Source: an uncultured Flavobacteriales bacterium | GTDB taxonomy: Bacteria; Bacteroidota; Bacteroidia; Flavobacteriales; BACL11 | Direction: 5' to 3' | DNA length: 59,645 nucleotides | Assembly (NCBI GenBank): GCA_905181635.1 | Contig: CAJIYM010000002.1 | Location: 1 to 59,645 of the forward strand | Shown here: positions 19,563-28,999 of the stretch, in pieces | Numbering within the stretch: position 1 is the first letter of the stretch | Layout of the letters: every line of letters begins with the position of its first letter | The notes under the pieces: model-generated | Databases searched by the model: none | What the model saw: only the letters and a program-made list of their open reading frames with translations | Told to the model about the DNA's origin: nothing | Position numbers and translations under genes: made by a program

Positions 19563-20996
19563 ATGAAAATTAAGGAAATTCTTCAATCAAAAGGAAGCGA
19601 ACAAAAAATTCATGTTAAAGGCTGGGTGAGAACAAGAAGAGGAAGCAAGCATGTTACTTTTATTTCTTTAAATGACGGTTCGTCAATAAATAGCATTCAG
19701 GTTGTTGCTGAATCTAACAATTTTGATGAAGCGTTAGTTAAGCAAATTACTACAGGCTCCTGCATAAGTGTAAGTGGGAAATTAGTAGCATCTAAAGGGA
19801 GTGGACAAACAGTTGAAATTCTGGCAAATTCCATTAAAATATTAGGAAATGCTGAAGCTGAAAACTATCCACTACAACCTAAAAAACATAGCCTAGAATT
19901 CTTAAGAGAAAATGCTCATTTAAGATTTAGAACAAATACTTTTTCAGCCGTTTTTAGGCTACGACATGCCTTAACTTTTGCAGTACATAAATTCTTTAAC
20001 GATAAAGGGTTTTTCAATTTACATACCCCAATTATTACAGGAGCAGATGCAGAAGGAGCGGGAGAAATATTTCAAGTAACTAACCTTGATTTAGAAAACT
20101 TACCAAAAAAAGTGGATGGTAAAATTGACTTTTCAGAAGATTTTTTTGGAAGTAAAACAAATCTCACTGTTTCAGGGCAATTAGAAGCAGAATTGGGAGC
20201 TTTAGGGCTGGGTCAAGTATATACATTTGGACCAACATTCAGGGCTGAAAACTCAAACACTTCAAGACATTTATCAGAGTTTTGGATGATAGAACCTGAA
20301 GTTGCATTTGCTGACTTAAATGAAAATATGGATTTGGCAGAAGAGTTTTTAAAGTATTGTATTCAATATTGTATTGAAAATAATGCAGAAGACTTACAGT
20401 TTTTAGATGGTAGAATGGAGGAGGAAGAAAGTAAACTAAAAAAAGAAGAGCGCTCAGAAATGGGCTTGCTGGAAAGACTACAATTTGTTATAGAAAATAA
20501 TTTTGAACGCTTGACTTATCGTGAGGCAATTGATGTTTTAAGAAACTCAAAACCAAATAAGAAAAAGAAATTCCAATACCCAATTAATGGATTTGGAGAT
20601 GATTTACAGTCAGAACACGAGCGTTATTTAGTAGAAAAGAAATACAAAAAACCTGTTATTATTACTGACTATCCTAAAGGAATTAAAGCATTTTATATGC
20701 GCATGAATGAGGATAATGAAACCGTTAGAGCAATGGATATTTTATTCCCAACAATTGGAGAAATTATTGGAGGATCACAAAGAGAAGAAAGACTAGATAA
20801 ACTACAAGCCAGAATGGAAGAATTGAATGTATGTCAAAAGGAATTATGGTGGTATCTAGAAACTAGAAAATTTGGCACCTGCACACATAGTGGTTTTGGA
20901 CTAGGGTTTGAACGATTAATCATGTTTGTTACGGGAATGAAAAATATCAGAGATGTAATTCCTTTCCCTAGAACACCACAAAATGCTGAATTCTAA
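19563..20996 (+). CDS. asnS: Asparaginyl-tRNA synthetase
   Basis: 477 residues. N-terminal OB-fold anticodon-binding domain (residues 1-105, [18 protein letters not shown]), then the class II core: motif 2 around [19 protein letters not shown] and motif 3 in [12 protein letters not shown]. The residues for Asn rather than Asp recognition ([11 protein letters not shown]) match AsnS. Charges tRNA-Asn directly. It sits 27 bases after dxs and 3 bases before rpoN; asnS-rpoN is a common Bacteroidota pair. Confidence 0.97.
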   Translation: MKIKEILQSKGSEQKIHVKGWVRTRRGSKHVTFISLNDGSSINSIQVVAESNNFDEALVKQITTGSCISVSGKLVASKGSGQTVEILANSIKILGNAEAENYPLQPKKHSLEFLRENAHLRFRTNTFSAVFRLRHALTFAVHKFFNDKGFFNLHTPIITGADAEGAGEIFQVTNLDLENLPKKVDGKIDFSEDFFGSKTNLTVSGQLEAELGALGLGQVYTFGPTFRAENSNTSRHLSEFWMIEPEVAFADLNENMDLAEEFLKYCIQYCIENNAEDLQFLDGRMEEEESKLKKEERSEMGLLERLQFVIENNFERLTYREAIDVLRNSKPNKKKKFQYPINGFGDDLQSEHERYLVEKKYKKPVIITDYPKGIKAFYMRMNEDNETVRAMDILFPTIGEIIGGSQREERLDKLQARMEELNVCQKELWWYLETRKFGTCTHSGFGLGFERLIMFVTGMKNIRDVIPFPRTPQNAEF

Positions 20997-20999
20997 TAA

Positions 21000-22319
21000 A
21001 TGAACAAACAAAGGTTACAGCAAAAGCAGTATCAGAACCTAAGCCCTCAACAGATACAATTTTTAGGACTTTTGCAAATACCTATTGTCGCGTTAGAAAA
21101 AAGGATAGAAGAAGAATTAGAAGAAAACCCTACGCTTGAAGAAGAGGATCAGAAGGAAATAAATCTTTCGGAAAGAAGCATCCAACAGTATAACAAAGAT
21201 GATATTCAATTTCAGATAGAAGATAAATCAGAAAGCTTAAGCGATTACCTTAGTCAGCAATTAATTGCAGTTGACATTGATGAGAGCCAGTTGTTTCTTG
21301 TGAACTATCTTATTAACAGCCTTGATGACAATGGGTTCTTAAAGAGAGATTTACATTCAATAACATCTGACCTACTCATCAGTAATAACCTTGATGTTAG
21401 TGAGCAGAAAATTAGTAGTGCACTTAAAATAGTTCAACAGCTTGAGCCATTTGGAGTAGGGGCAAAGAATTTGCAAGAATGTCTACTAATACAAATTAAA
21501 AACATACATCCAGAAAAGGAATTAGAAAAAGAAATTCTAAGCAATTATTACATTCCTTTTAGCAACAAAAATTTTGAATATTTAGCTAAACAACTTAAAA
21601 TTAATTTAAATAGCCTCAAAAAGGCTTACTTAACCATAGAATCACTTAACCCAATTCCTGGTAATGGATTTACGAAAAATGCTGTAGAAATCTCATATGT
21701 TTATCCAGATTTTAGCGTTATTTTTAATGATGGTAAACTTGAGCTAAAACTAAATAATAGTAATGTAAAGCCAATAAAGGTAAGTACGTACTACCAAAAC
21801 ATGCTTAAGAAAACAAGTGATGAGGCTACCAAAAAATTCTTGGTAGATAAACTAGAAAAAGCAAATTGGTTTAAAGATGCAATTGCAAAAAGAAATGATA
21901 CCTTAAAAAAGGTTGTCACTGCTATTTTAGGAGTACAAGAATCTTACTTTATTTCTGGAAACGAAAAGGATTTGAAACCTATGAAGTTAGCCGATATTGC
22001 CCAAATAGTAAATATGGATATTTCAACTATTTCAAGGGTAAGTAACTCTAAATATATAGCAACTAATTATGGAACTTTTAAACTGAAAGAACTTTTTTCT
22101 GAAGCGTATAGAAAAGATAATGGAGAAATAATTTCAACCAAAGAAATAAAAAAAAGATTACAAGAAATAATAGCGTCAGAGGATAAAATTAACCCTTTTA
22201 CTGATGAGAAATTAGCTGAGCTACTTGGGAAAGATGATTATCATATTGCTAGAAGAACAGTTGCCAAATACCGAGAAAACTTAAACATACAAATTGCAAA
22301 ATTAAGAAGAGAAATATAA
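21000..22319 (+). CDS. rpoN: RNA polymerase sigma-54 factor
   Basis: 439 residues. Region I is a Gln-rich activator-contact segment (residues 1-50; PQQIQFLGLLQIP, LEEELEENPTLEEE), then the core-binding domain, and the C-terminal DNA-binding part with the RpoN box ARRTVAKYRE at 417-426. It directs RNA polymerase to -24/-12 promoters and needs an enhancer-binding ATPase, none of which lies in the window. The stop overlaps the next gene's start by one base (TAATG). Confidence 0.96.
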   Translation: MNKQRLQQKQYQNLSPQQIQFLGLLQIPIVALEKRIEEELEENPTLEEEDQKEINLSERSIQQYNKDDIQFQIEDKSESLSDYLSQQLIAVDIDESQLFLVNYLINSLDDNGFLKRDLHSITSDLLISNNLDVSEQKISSALKIVQQLEPFGVGAKNLQECLLIQIKNIHPEKELEKEILSNYYIPFSNKNFEYLAKQLKINLNSLKKAYLTIESLNPIPGNGFTKNAVEISYVYPDFSVIFNDGKLELKLNNSNVKPIKVSTYYQNMLKKTSDEATKKFLVDKLEKANWFKDAIAKRNDTLKKVVTAILGVQESYFISGNEKDLKPMKLADIAQIVNMDISTISRVSNSKYIATNYGTFKLKELFSEAYRKDNGEIISTKEIKKRLQEIIASEDKINPFTDEKLAELLGKDDYHIARRTVAKYRENLNIQIAKLRREI

Positions 22320-22921
22320 TGAAACCGACACAACTTATTTCAATCATTTTGCACCCGATATTCATGCCTTTAATAGCCCTACACTTAACTTTACTCACAA
22401 CACCTTCACTTGCCCTTACCCTTAACCAAAACTTAATTCTAATCTATAGTATCCTTATTTTTAGCACCATAGTTTTGCCTTTAGTAAGTATTTTTTGGCT
22501 CATACAAAAGGGGAGAGTCAGCTCACTAGAAATGAGTAACCATAAAGAGCGTTCATTACCACTATTTAAAACTGTTATTTGGATGTCATTTGGCTATTAT
22601 TTACTTCAGAACATACTCTTTTACGCTCCGATATTAAAAGCTGAATTATTAGGAGCAATACTTATAATTTTACTTGCCGCTATCATCTCTAAATTTTGGA
22701 AAATAAGTTTGCACTTATTGGGTATAGGTGGGGTGGTAGGTGTTTTTATAGCTTTGCAAATAATGCATGGTGATTTCCTTTATCTTCTACTATTGTGTAT
22801 TCTACTTTCAGGTTTGCTTGGGGTAGCTAGGATAAAACAAAAAGCACATAATTATGCCCAAGTTTATGCAGGGTTTTTAGTCGGATTAAGTGTGGAGCTA
22901 ATTACCCTACTCGTCTATTAG
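22319..22921 (+). CDS. PAP2-like integral membrane protein with degenerate active site
   Basis: 200 residues with about six membrane helices. Remnants of the phosphatidic-acid-phosphatase-2 motifs can be aligned by eye: KERSLP (76-81) for KxxxxxxRP, S-L-H (130-132) for SGH, and R171-x5-H177-x3-Q181 for RxxxxxHxxxD, where the final Asp is Gln. This suggests a family member that has lost phosphatase chemistry or works differently; a quite different membrane protein is possible. Translationally coupled to rpoN. Its end overlaps the convergent OmpA-like gene by 15 bases. Confidence 0.55.
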   Translation: MKPTQLISIILHPIFMPLIALHLTLLTTPSLALTLNQNLILIYSILIFSTIVLPLVSIFWLIQKGRVSSLEMSNHKERSLPLFKTVIWMSFGYYLLQNILFYAPILKAELLGAILIILLAAIISKFWKISLHLLGIGGVVGVFIALQIMHGDFLYLLLLCILLSGLLGVARIKQKAHNYAQVYAGFLVGLSVELITLLVY

Positions 22922-24355
22922 TTTCACATCAATAATTTCAATCCTACGCTCTAAAATTGCATCCAGACTATATATTGAATTCAATCTATCATTAGGGTTA
23001 TCACTTACTTTTTTGGAGGATTTACTTTCCCCAAAAGGCAACTCAATAATTTCTAAAAATCCTGATTTAAGAAAGGGTGAAAACGACATATTTTCATATG
23101 ACCTTAAATAATTCTCAAAAGATTGAATTCTTCTTTTTGATAAATTGATATTGTACTCCTTTTTATGCAATGGGCTAGAAAAACCTTTAACATGTAGCTG
23201 TACTTTTTTTCCTAACTTTAAATCAGCTAAAATATGAGAGAAAATACGCTTTAGCTTATTAAAATTTCCCTTTAAAGAACCCTCAAAAAAAACGGTTAAG
23301 TTAGGCGAGTACAAATTATATGTTTCTTCCATTTTAAAATAGGAAATATAAGCATCCTTATAGGTTTTATCAGTTGTAACACTCATAGTACAACAATCAG
23401 GCTCATCATTATGGAAGTATAATTTTAGGGGCAAGTACTGGGCAATCCGCAAAATACTTTCTGGCTCTTCAATCACCGGTTTTGCTAACTCAAAAGAAAA
23501 AATATCATTGCAACAAAACTCGTTAGAAGTGTAGAGTGCCCCTTTGCGATTAGAAGAAAAATAACCTTTTGTTTGGGTATAGAAAGAAAGGTACATTTCG
23601 TCTTGCTTAGTGTTCAGTTGAATTGCATTAATAGGTTTATCCCATAAATTTAATTTTCCATTTACAGTGTAAATATCAAATTCTCCTACACCATTTTCTC
23701 TGTTGGACGAAAAATATAAAACTTCCTCAAAGGAATTAAAGAAAGGAGTTATCTCATCAAATTCTGAATTAATTTTATCGCCAGCATTAATAGGGATGCC
23801 ATGCTTTCCGTCTTTATTAATTATACTTAACCATATATCCATGCCGCCAAACCCACCTTTCCTGTTAGAAACAAAGTACAAGACTTTTTGCTGATTATGA
23901 ATTGCAATATGAGGCTGAGTGTTTGTTGAGTTTGCTAAATTAATATTGCTGTTTAACTCTTGAGTTATTTGCTTTTTATAATTCGTAAGTGCAATTTTAC
24001 AATTCCTTTTCTCATCACATACACTAAAATAAAAAATCAACTCGTTTTTTGTGAAATGACTATCGGGAGTTGAATACGAACTTCCTAAATTAATATTCTT
24101 TCCTTTTTGCCACTGCCCATCTTTAAAGGTGGTGGTAAAAATAGCGGATTGATATATATCATCACGCAAAGTAGAAGAAGTATAATAAGCTCTATTCTCA
24201 TCAATTTGAACAAAATTAAGCTCGGAACCATAAGTATTGACATTGCCCTTCAAATGGCTAATAGTAACCCCTTGAGAAAAGCTAAGTAAGGGAAAAAACA
24301 GGAGGATAACACTTATTCTTATCATTGTACAATTATTTTTTTCTTCAAATTTCAT
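22907..24355 (-). CDS. PD40-repeat / OmpA-like outer-membrane-associated protein
   Basis: About 482 residues if translation starts at 24355, where TAATG joins it to the PorP/SprF stop; starts at 24373 or 24325 are also open, the last giving the shortest signal-peptide n-region (MIRISVILLFF). After the signal peptide, residues ~60-280 hold WD40-like PD40 blades (VLYFVSNRKGGFGGMDIW, LYFSSNREN, GYFSSNRKG). The C-terminal ~120 residues are OmpA-like (VQLHVKGFSSP, LSKRRIQSFENYL, RRIEIIDVKL), predicted to bind peptidoglycan. Such proteins act with PorP/SprF partners in T9SS-dependent surface display, as PorE does in Porphyromonas. Last gene of the adhesin-PorP-OmpA module. Confidence 0.82.
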   Translation of the reverse strand: MKFEEKNNCTMIRISVILLFFPLLSFSQGVTISHLKGNVNTYGSELNFVQIDENRAYYTSSTLRDDIYQSAIFTTTFKDGQWQKGKNINLGSSYSTPDSHFTKNELIFYFSVCDEKRNCKIALTNYKKQITQELNSNINLANSTNTQPHIAIHNQQKVLYFVSNRKGGFGGMDIWLSIINKDGKHGIPINAGDKINSEFDEITPFFNSFEEVLYFSSNRENGVGEFDIYTVNGKLNLWDKPINAIQLNTKQDEMYLSFYTQTKGYFSSNRKGALYTSNEFCCNDIFSFELAKPVIEEPESILRIAQYLPLKLYFHNDEPDCCTMSVTTDKTYKDAYISYFKMEETYNLYSPNLTVFFEGSLKGNFNKLKRIFSHILADLKLGKKVQLHVKGFSSPLHKKEYNINLSKRRIQSFENYLRSYENMSFSPFLKSGFLEIIELPFGESKSSKKVSDNPNDRLNSIYSLDAILERRIEIIDVKLIDE

Positions 24356-25305
24356 TATAAATATCTTGGGCAAATTTCCTGTTCAACAATTTTAATCTTT
24401 TTCTTGCTTTTCCACTGGTAAACCAATGCAAATTCAACACCTCCTTTATTGTTACTTGCATTTTTCAAACTTGAAGTGTTTACATCATAACTCACAACAC
24501 AAGATAAGCCATTAATTTCAGCACCAAAATAAAGAATAAGAGCGTCATTAAAACGATTAGCAATTCCTGATTTTAAAAGGATAACTTTTTCGCCCTCCAA
24601 TAAATAACTAACCCCACAACCCAATAAAAATTCTTTGTCAGTATCTTGATTAGAAAACACCAATTTAGGTTGAATACTCAAGTTATCCGAATAGGAATAA
24701 TTAAGAGCCGTATGTATATTTATTTTTTGATACAAACGAACATCATCATCATTAGTAAAGGATTGTTTGGGTTTATTAATATGGAAAAATGCTATACCAG
24801 TTTCTAATAACAAATTATCATTTAAATAATTTAGATTAGCAACTCCAAAAGAGATATCAAGAAAAGTAAAATTAAAATTACTAACATTTTCAGGATTATT
24901 AAATACTAAATCATCAATAACAATCGACCGTTGAAAAAGACCAAATTCTGCCCCAAAACGAAAAGTATTTTCCTTACTAGTTGCTACACTTTTTGCATAC
25001 GTAAAATTTAATCCTGAAGTTTTAAAACGAGAATCACCAGCAATATCATTCAGAAATTGTATGCCAATACTGTGGCTAGGAAGAATATCTTTTCTTTCCA
25101 ATGCTAAAGTAAAAGTAGTAAAGGGAACACTGACACTTGCCCATTGTGATTTTCGGTGAAGGGTAGCTTTATAATCATTTTTTTGTACCGCAACCATTGC
25201 AGGGTTTAACACGAAACTATTGGCTAAAAATTGAGAGAAGTGAACATCCTGGGCACAAGAATTTACTGCAAAGGATAATATCATTATTAAGGTAATGATT
25301 CTCAT
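24355..25305 (-). CDS. PorP/SprF-family type IX secretion outer-membrane protein
   Basis: 316 residues with a signal peptide (1-18) ending at CAQ, followed by the family start DVHFSQFLANSFVLNPAM and a beta-barrel of about 14 strands (alternating hydrophobics, FRFGAEFGLF, FLLGCGVSYLL). PorP/SprF proteins sit in the outer membrane and are needed for attaching type B cargo such as SprB. It overlaps the upstream adhesin gene by four bases, which pairs it with that particular cargo. Confidence 0.9.
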   Translation of the reverse strand: MRIITLIMILSFAVNSCAQDVHFSQFLANSFVLNPAMVAVQKNDYKATLHRKSQWASVSVPFTTFTLALERKDILPSHSIGIQFLNDIAGDSRFKTSGLNFTYAKSVATSKENTFRFGAEFGLFQRSIVIDDLVFNNPENVSNFNFTFLDISFGVANLNYLNDNLLLETGIAFFHINKPKQSFTNDDDVRLYQKINIHTALNYSYSDNLSIQPKLVFSNQDTDKEFLLGCGVSYLLEGEKVILLKSGIANRFNDALILYFGAEINGLSCVVSYDVNTSSLKNASNNKGGVEFALVYQWKSKKKIKIVEQEICPRYL

Positions 25306-28300
25306 CTAATAAGCGTAATATTTCCCTTTTTAAAGAGCATTTTTTTATCCACACATTTAAGTTGTAAATAAAAATCGAATACCTGAGGGTTAAGTTTTTT
25401 ACCATGGAAAGTACCATCCCACTTTATACTCTTATCCGTTGCTGCAAATACTTTTTGACCCAAGCGATTAAATATTTCAATTTTTAAATCAATAACTACC
25501 CCATCCTTATCTATAATAAAATAAGTGTCGTTTACTCCGTCTTCATTTGGGCTAAATGCGGTTGGTACTGTAACCCCATATTCATCGCAAAATACATCAA
25601 GCACCTCAATACAAACGCTATCCAAAATACTACAGTTATAGGAATTAAACAACTGAACAGTATAACACTCGCTTTGTACGGGCTCAATCAATACTGTATT
25701 GGATGTACTAGTAAAGTTATACCAAATAAAACTATCATCAGTCTTAATATTTAAATAAGCTGATTCCCCTCTAAAAACCGTATACCTATCCAGCCATAAA
25801 GAGTCAATAATAGGATTATCGTTAATTTTAATAAAGATGGAGTCTTTTAAAACACACCCATCTGTATTCTTAGCCTCTACACTATACCAGACTGAAGTAT
25901 CTGTATAGCTAATAATACTTGAGGAATCAGCATTGTAAGTTATTGCTAATGGCTCCCATAAATAAGAATTTATTGCCACACTAGGCATTAGATTTTCAAC
26001 TAACAAAAAGATACTGTCACCATGACACAAATCAATTTCTCCTGTCAAATTAAAATTAATGCTTTGTGCAGTAACCCGAACACTATCCACCTGTTCACAG
26101 ATACCATCAGTAACTTTTACATAAAATTGGGCAATACTTGCCACTGTCAAATTATCAGTAAGGCTTAGTGTATCAGTAAAATTAATATTGGAAGACCAGA
26201 GTATGTTAGTTGCACCGTTATAAATCGCTTGGAATGTTATCGGGGCATTACAGTAAGAAGTATCCTCACCAGCATCTAATGAAAAATTAGGTATAATTAT
26301 ATTTTGTGTTAAGGTGTCCACACAGCTTCCATTTGATACAAGCAATTGATAAGTTGTATTAGTTGATGAGCTGCAAAAAGGATTAGAAACATTGGAGCTA
26401 CTTAAATCAGTTGCAGGAAGCCAAAAATAGGATATTGTTGGGTCGTTAACAGGAAGTAAGCCAATTTGAATTAGGTCATTTTTACATTTTACAATACTTG
26501 TAATCGTATCAGAAGAATTCGCTAATATATACACCTGTTTTGTTATCGTATCCGATACATTACAAGCTCCTGGAGAAGTTGCAATTAAGGTAACAATATA
26601 ATTGCCTGCTTGAGCGTAATTATGAATTGGATTTTTCAGACTAGAACTTATACCGTCACCAAAATTCCATTGGTAATTGATATTTGTGTTTGAAGTGCTT
26701 AAATTCTGGAAATTGATATTCGTATCGCAACCAACCCAAGAAGCACTAAAGTCAGCTATTACCATAGGAAAATCAAAGTTAAATTTAAAGACTGCATTAT
26801 TACAGTTACTACTATTATTAGTTACAGAAACTGATCCAGGATTTGGTTCAATTGGGAAATCTGAATTTCCTCCACATCCTGCACAAACGGATTGATAAAT
26901 AATTCCTTTTTTATCAAATCGACTTGTTCCTCCATCCACATGTTCAGCGCTTTGACTTCCTCCAAAATATGTAGCATAAACCATGCTGGTTAAAGCATCA
27001 TCAACTACCATTAAATAAAAATCATTTCCGTCAGTAGTCGTTTGAAAAGCAGCAGGACTTACTGGTAAGTTAAGTGTTGACAATGGCCCTCCTAAATTTG
27101 ACCCCCATCCTGAAAGATAAATCTTGTCGCAAACATCAACCAAAAAAGCAGTTGGAGAAATATCTGGGCTTCCCTTACCTGTCCCTAAAACAGTAGCTCT
27201 TATAATACTTGATAAATCCTTAGTAAATACTGCAATAAATTGACCTGCTCCACTTTCAAAATAAGTTGCATTCTGGACCAAGGTTGAAGCACTAGCTTTT
27301 GTTTGACCAAACAAATAAACTGCATCTGTACTGCCAATTTCCACAAAATAAGATTGATCATATGCAGTAGAACCATACAAAGAAGAATAAAGAATCTGAT
27401 CTCCACTTGCACTAATTAAACTTATAAAAGCATCTGCCTTTAAAGTGTCCTGATGAAGTGTTTGGTGGGCACTAGGTGTTGTTGGGAAACTAGCAGATGT
27501 CGTTCCTCCCGTCACATAAATATTGTCATCTTTATCTAATGCTAGCGAATAAATAGCATCATCAATATTACCCCCTAAATAGGAACTCCAAATTATCGAA
27601 GAAAGCTGATTATCCATCTTAACAATACAACCTTCTTGACCTCCTTTATTTATATTCTGGAAACCACCAACAATTGGAAAATCAGTAGACCGCGTACAAG
27701 TAGCAATGTAGATGTTATTATTCTGATCAATATCAATTTCGCCGCGAACCTCATCAGCATAATTAAACTTTAACTTCGCTGCTGTATTCAATCCATCATT
27801 ATCTGATCCTCCTAAAAAAGTGGAGGCTAATAAATTCCCTCCATTAGTATTTAATCTTGATACAAAAATATCAGATCCATCTGGGAAACTAACACCAATT
27901 CCTGAAGGGGAAAAACCCGGACCACCATTAAAATTTGGCTGATATGACGAATTTGTAGTTGGGAAATCAGAAGAACCAGTTGTCCCAAAAATAAATAATT
28001 CATCAGCACTATTCACAATCATGCTATGAGGCAACTCATCTTTGGTTCCGCCCAAATAAGTAGAATAAATTCTGATGGTTCCACTAGTGTCATACTTAGT
28101 TATTGCTACATCAGTACCTCCAATAGCATTGGCATAGTTAAGTTGGTAAGCCCCTAAAGTAGTTGGGTATCCTGCTCCAAAAGAAGTGCTTCCACTGTAT
28201 AAGAAACCAAAATTATCATATGTAGCTGTATATCCGAAATTGTCTGTTGTAGAGCCGGAATATGTAGAGAAATCCAAAACGGGGTCAATTACTAAAGGAT

Positions 28301-28994
28301 AATTTCTATTATAATCATTTGGGAAATCAAACGAAAGCACATTCCTTTTTAAACTATAAATACACGCCACTTCAACTTCAGTCCCTTCAATAATTTGGTA
28401 AGCATAAGGGCGATATTCAACAATACTATTTACACTTGTGCTGACAAGCAAGTTTCCGTTAATAATTTTAATATCAGTATGCCCTTGATACCGCAATTTG
28501 ATTGATTTTTCATTAGCCAATTTGTCAAGATAAAGCTCGTACTTTAACTTATTATCACTAACAAATAAACACAAATTAACACCTTTATAAATATTTTTTT
28601 GGATTTGACGCTTATAAGATTTAACTCCAGATGCCCAAGATAACTTATCACCTAAATAATAGTTTTCAAAAAAACTACTTTCCTCCTCCAACTCAATATC
28701 AGCATCAATATTTGCATTAATAAACGAAACAGAATAAGCATGCGCATCAACTCCAATGTTAGTTGCTGAACCATCATGTATATCCGCAAGTTGCTTTCCG
28801 TTATAAAAAGCATAAGTAAGTTTTGCCCATTCAACATATAAAGCGCCAGAAGGAAGGTTTGTTTTTGAGATTACAGCTTTTGGAAATTGACCTTTATTTT
28901 CAATAAATGTGTTTTGTGAATTTGCAAGAAAAAAGAACATAACAAACAGTATACTAAGCAACTTCTTTAAAATACTTTTTTTAGATTTTATCAT
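25302..28994 (-). CDS. Large surface protein: DUF7948/SBBP repeats, PKD domain, T9SS type B sorting domain
   Basis: 1230 residues. After a signal peptide (~1-26) comes ENKGQFP, the start of the DUF7948-type domain (about 28-235). Residues ~240-735 hold SBBP-like repeats (YSTYLGG, ASTFLGGSDNDG, WSSYLGGNIDD, YATYFGGS), then a PKD domain at about 750-828 (YQWNFGDG) and Ig-like Cys-bearing modules. The C-terminal ~88 residues (TAFSPNEDGVND, EIFNRLGQKVF, WDGTF) form the gliding-motility/CHU type B sorting domain. It is likely a T9SS-exported adhesin displayed with the downstream PorP/SprF protein. Confidence 0.93.
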   Translation of the reverse strand: MIKSKKSILKKLLSILFVMFFFLANSQNTFIENKGQFPKAVISKTNLPSGALYVEWAKLTYAFYNGKQLADIHDGSATNIGVDAHAYSVSFINANIDADIELEEESSFFENYYLGDKLSWASGVKSYKRQIQKNIYKGVNLCLFVSDNKLKYELYLDKLANEKSIKLRYQGHTDIKIINGNLLVSTSVNSIVEYRPYAYQIIEGTEVEVACIYSLKRNVLSFDFPNDYNRNYPLVIDPVLDFSTYSGSTTDNFGYTATYDNFGFLYSGSTSFGAGYPTTLGAYQLNYANAIGGTDVAITKYDTSGTIRIYSTYLGGTKDELPHSMIVNSADELFIFGTTGSSDFPTTNSSYQPNFNGGPGFSPSGIGVSFPDGSDIFVSRLNTNGGNLLASTFLGGSDNDGLNTAAKLKFNYADEVRGEIDIDQNNNIYIATCTRSTDFPIVGGFQNINKGGQEGCIVKMDNQLSSIIWSSYLGGNIDDAIYSLALDKDDNIYVTGGTTSASFPTTPSAHQTLHQDTLKADAFISLISASGDQILYSSLYGSTAYDQSYFVEIGSTDAVYLFGQTKASASTLVQNATYFESGAGQFIAVFTKDLSSIIRATVLGTGKGSPDISPTAFLVDVCDKIYLSGWGSNLGGPLSTLNLPVSPAAFQTTTDGNDFYLMVVDDALTSMVYATYFGGSQSAEHVDGGTSRFDKKGIIYQSVCAGCGGNSDFPIEPNPGSVSVTNNSSNCNNAVFKFNFDFPMVIADFSASWVGCDTNINFQNLSTSNTNINYQWNFGDGISSSLKNPIHNYAQAGNYIVTLIATSPGACNVSDTITKQVYILANSSDTITSIVKCKNDLIQIGLLPVNDPTISYFWLPATDLSSSNVSNPFCSSSTNTTYQLLVSNGSCVDTLTQNIIIPNFSLDAGEDTSYCNAPITFQAIYNGATNILWSSNINFTDTLSLTDNLTVASIAQFYVKVTDGICEQVDSVRVTAQSINFNLTGEIDLCHGDSIFLLVENLMPSVAINSYLWEPLAITYNADSSSIISYTDTSVWYSVEAKNTDGCVLKDSIFIKINDNPIIDSLWLDRYTVFRGESAYLNIKTDDSFIWYNFTSTSNTVLIEPVQSECYTVQLFNSYNCSILDSVCIEVLDVFCDEYGVTVPTAFSPNEDGVNDTYFIIDKDGVVIDLKIEIFNRLGQKVFAATDKSIKWDGTFHGKKLNPQVFDFYLQLKCVDKKMLFKKGNITLIR

Positions 28995-28999
28995 CTTAT

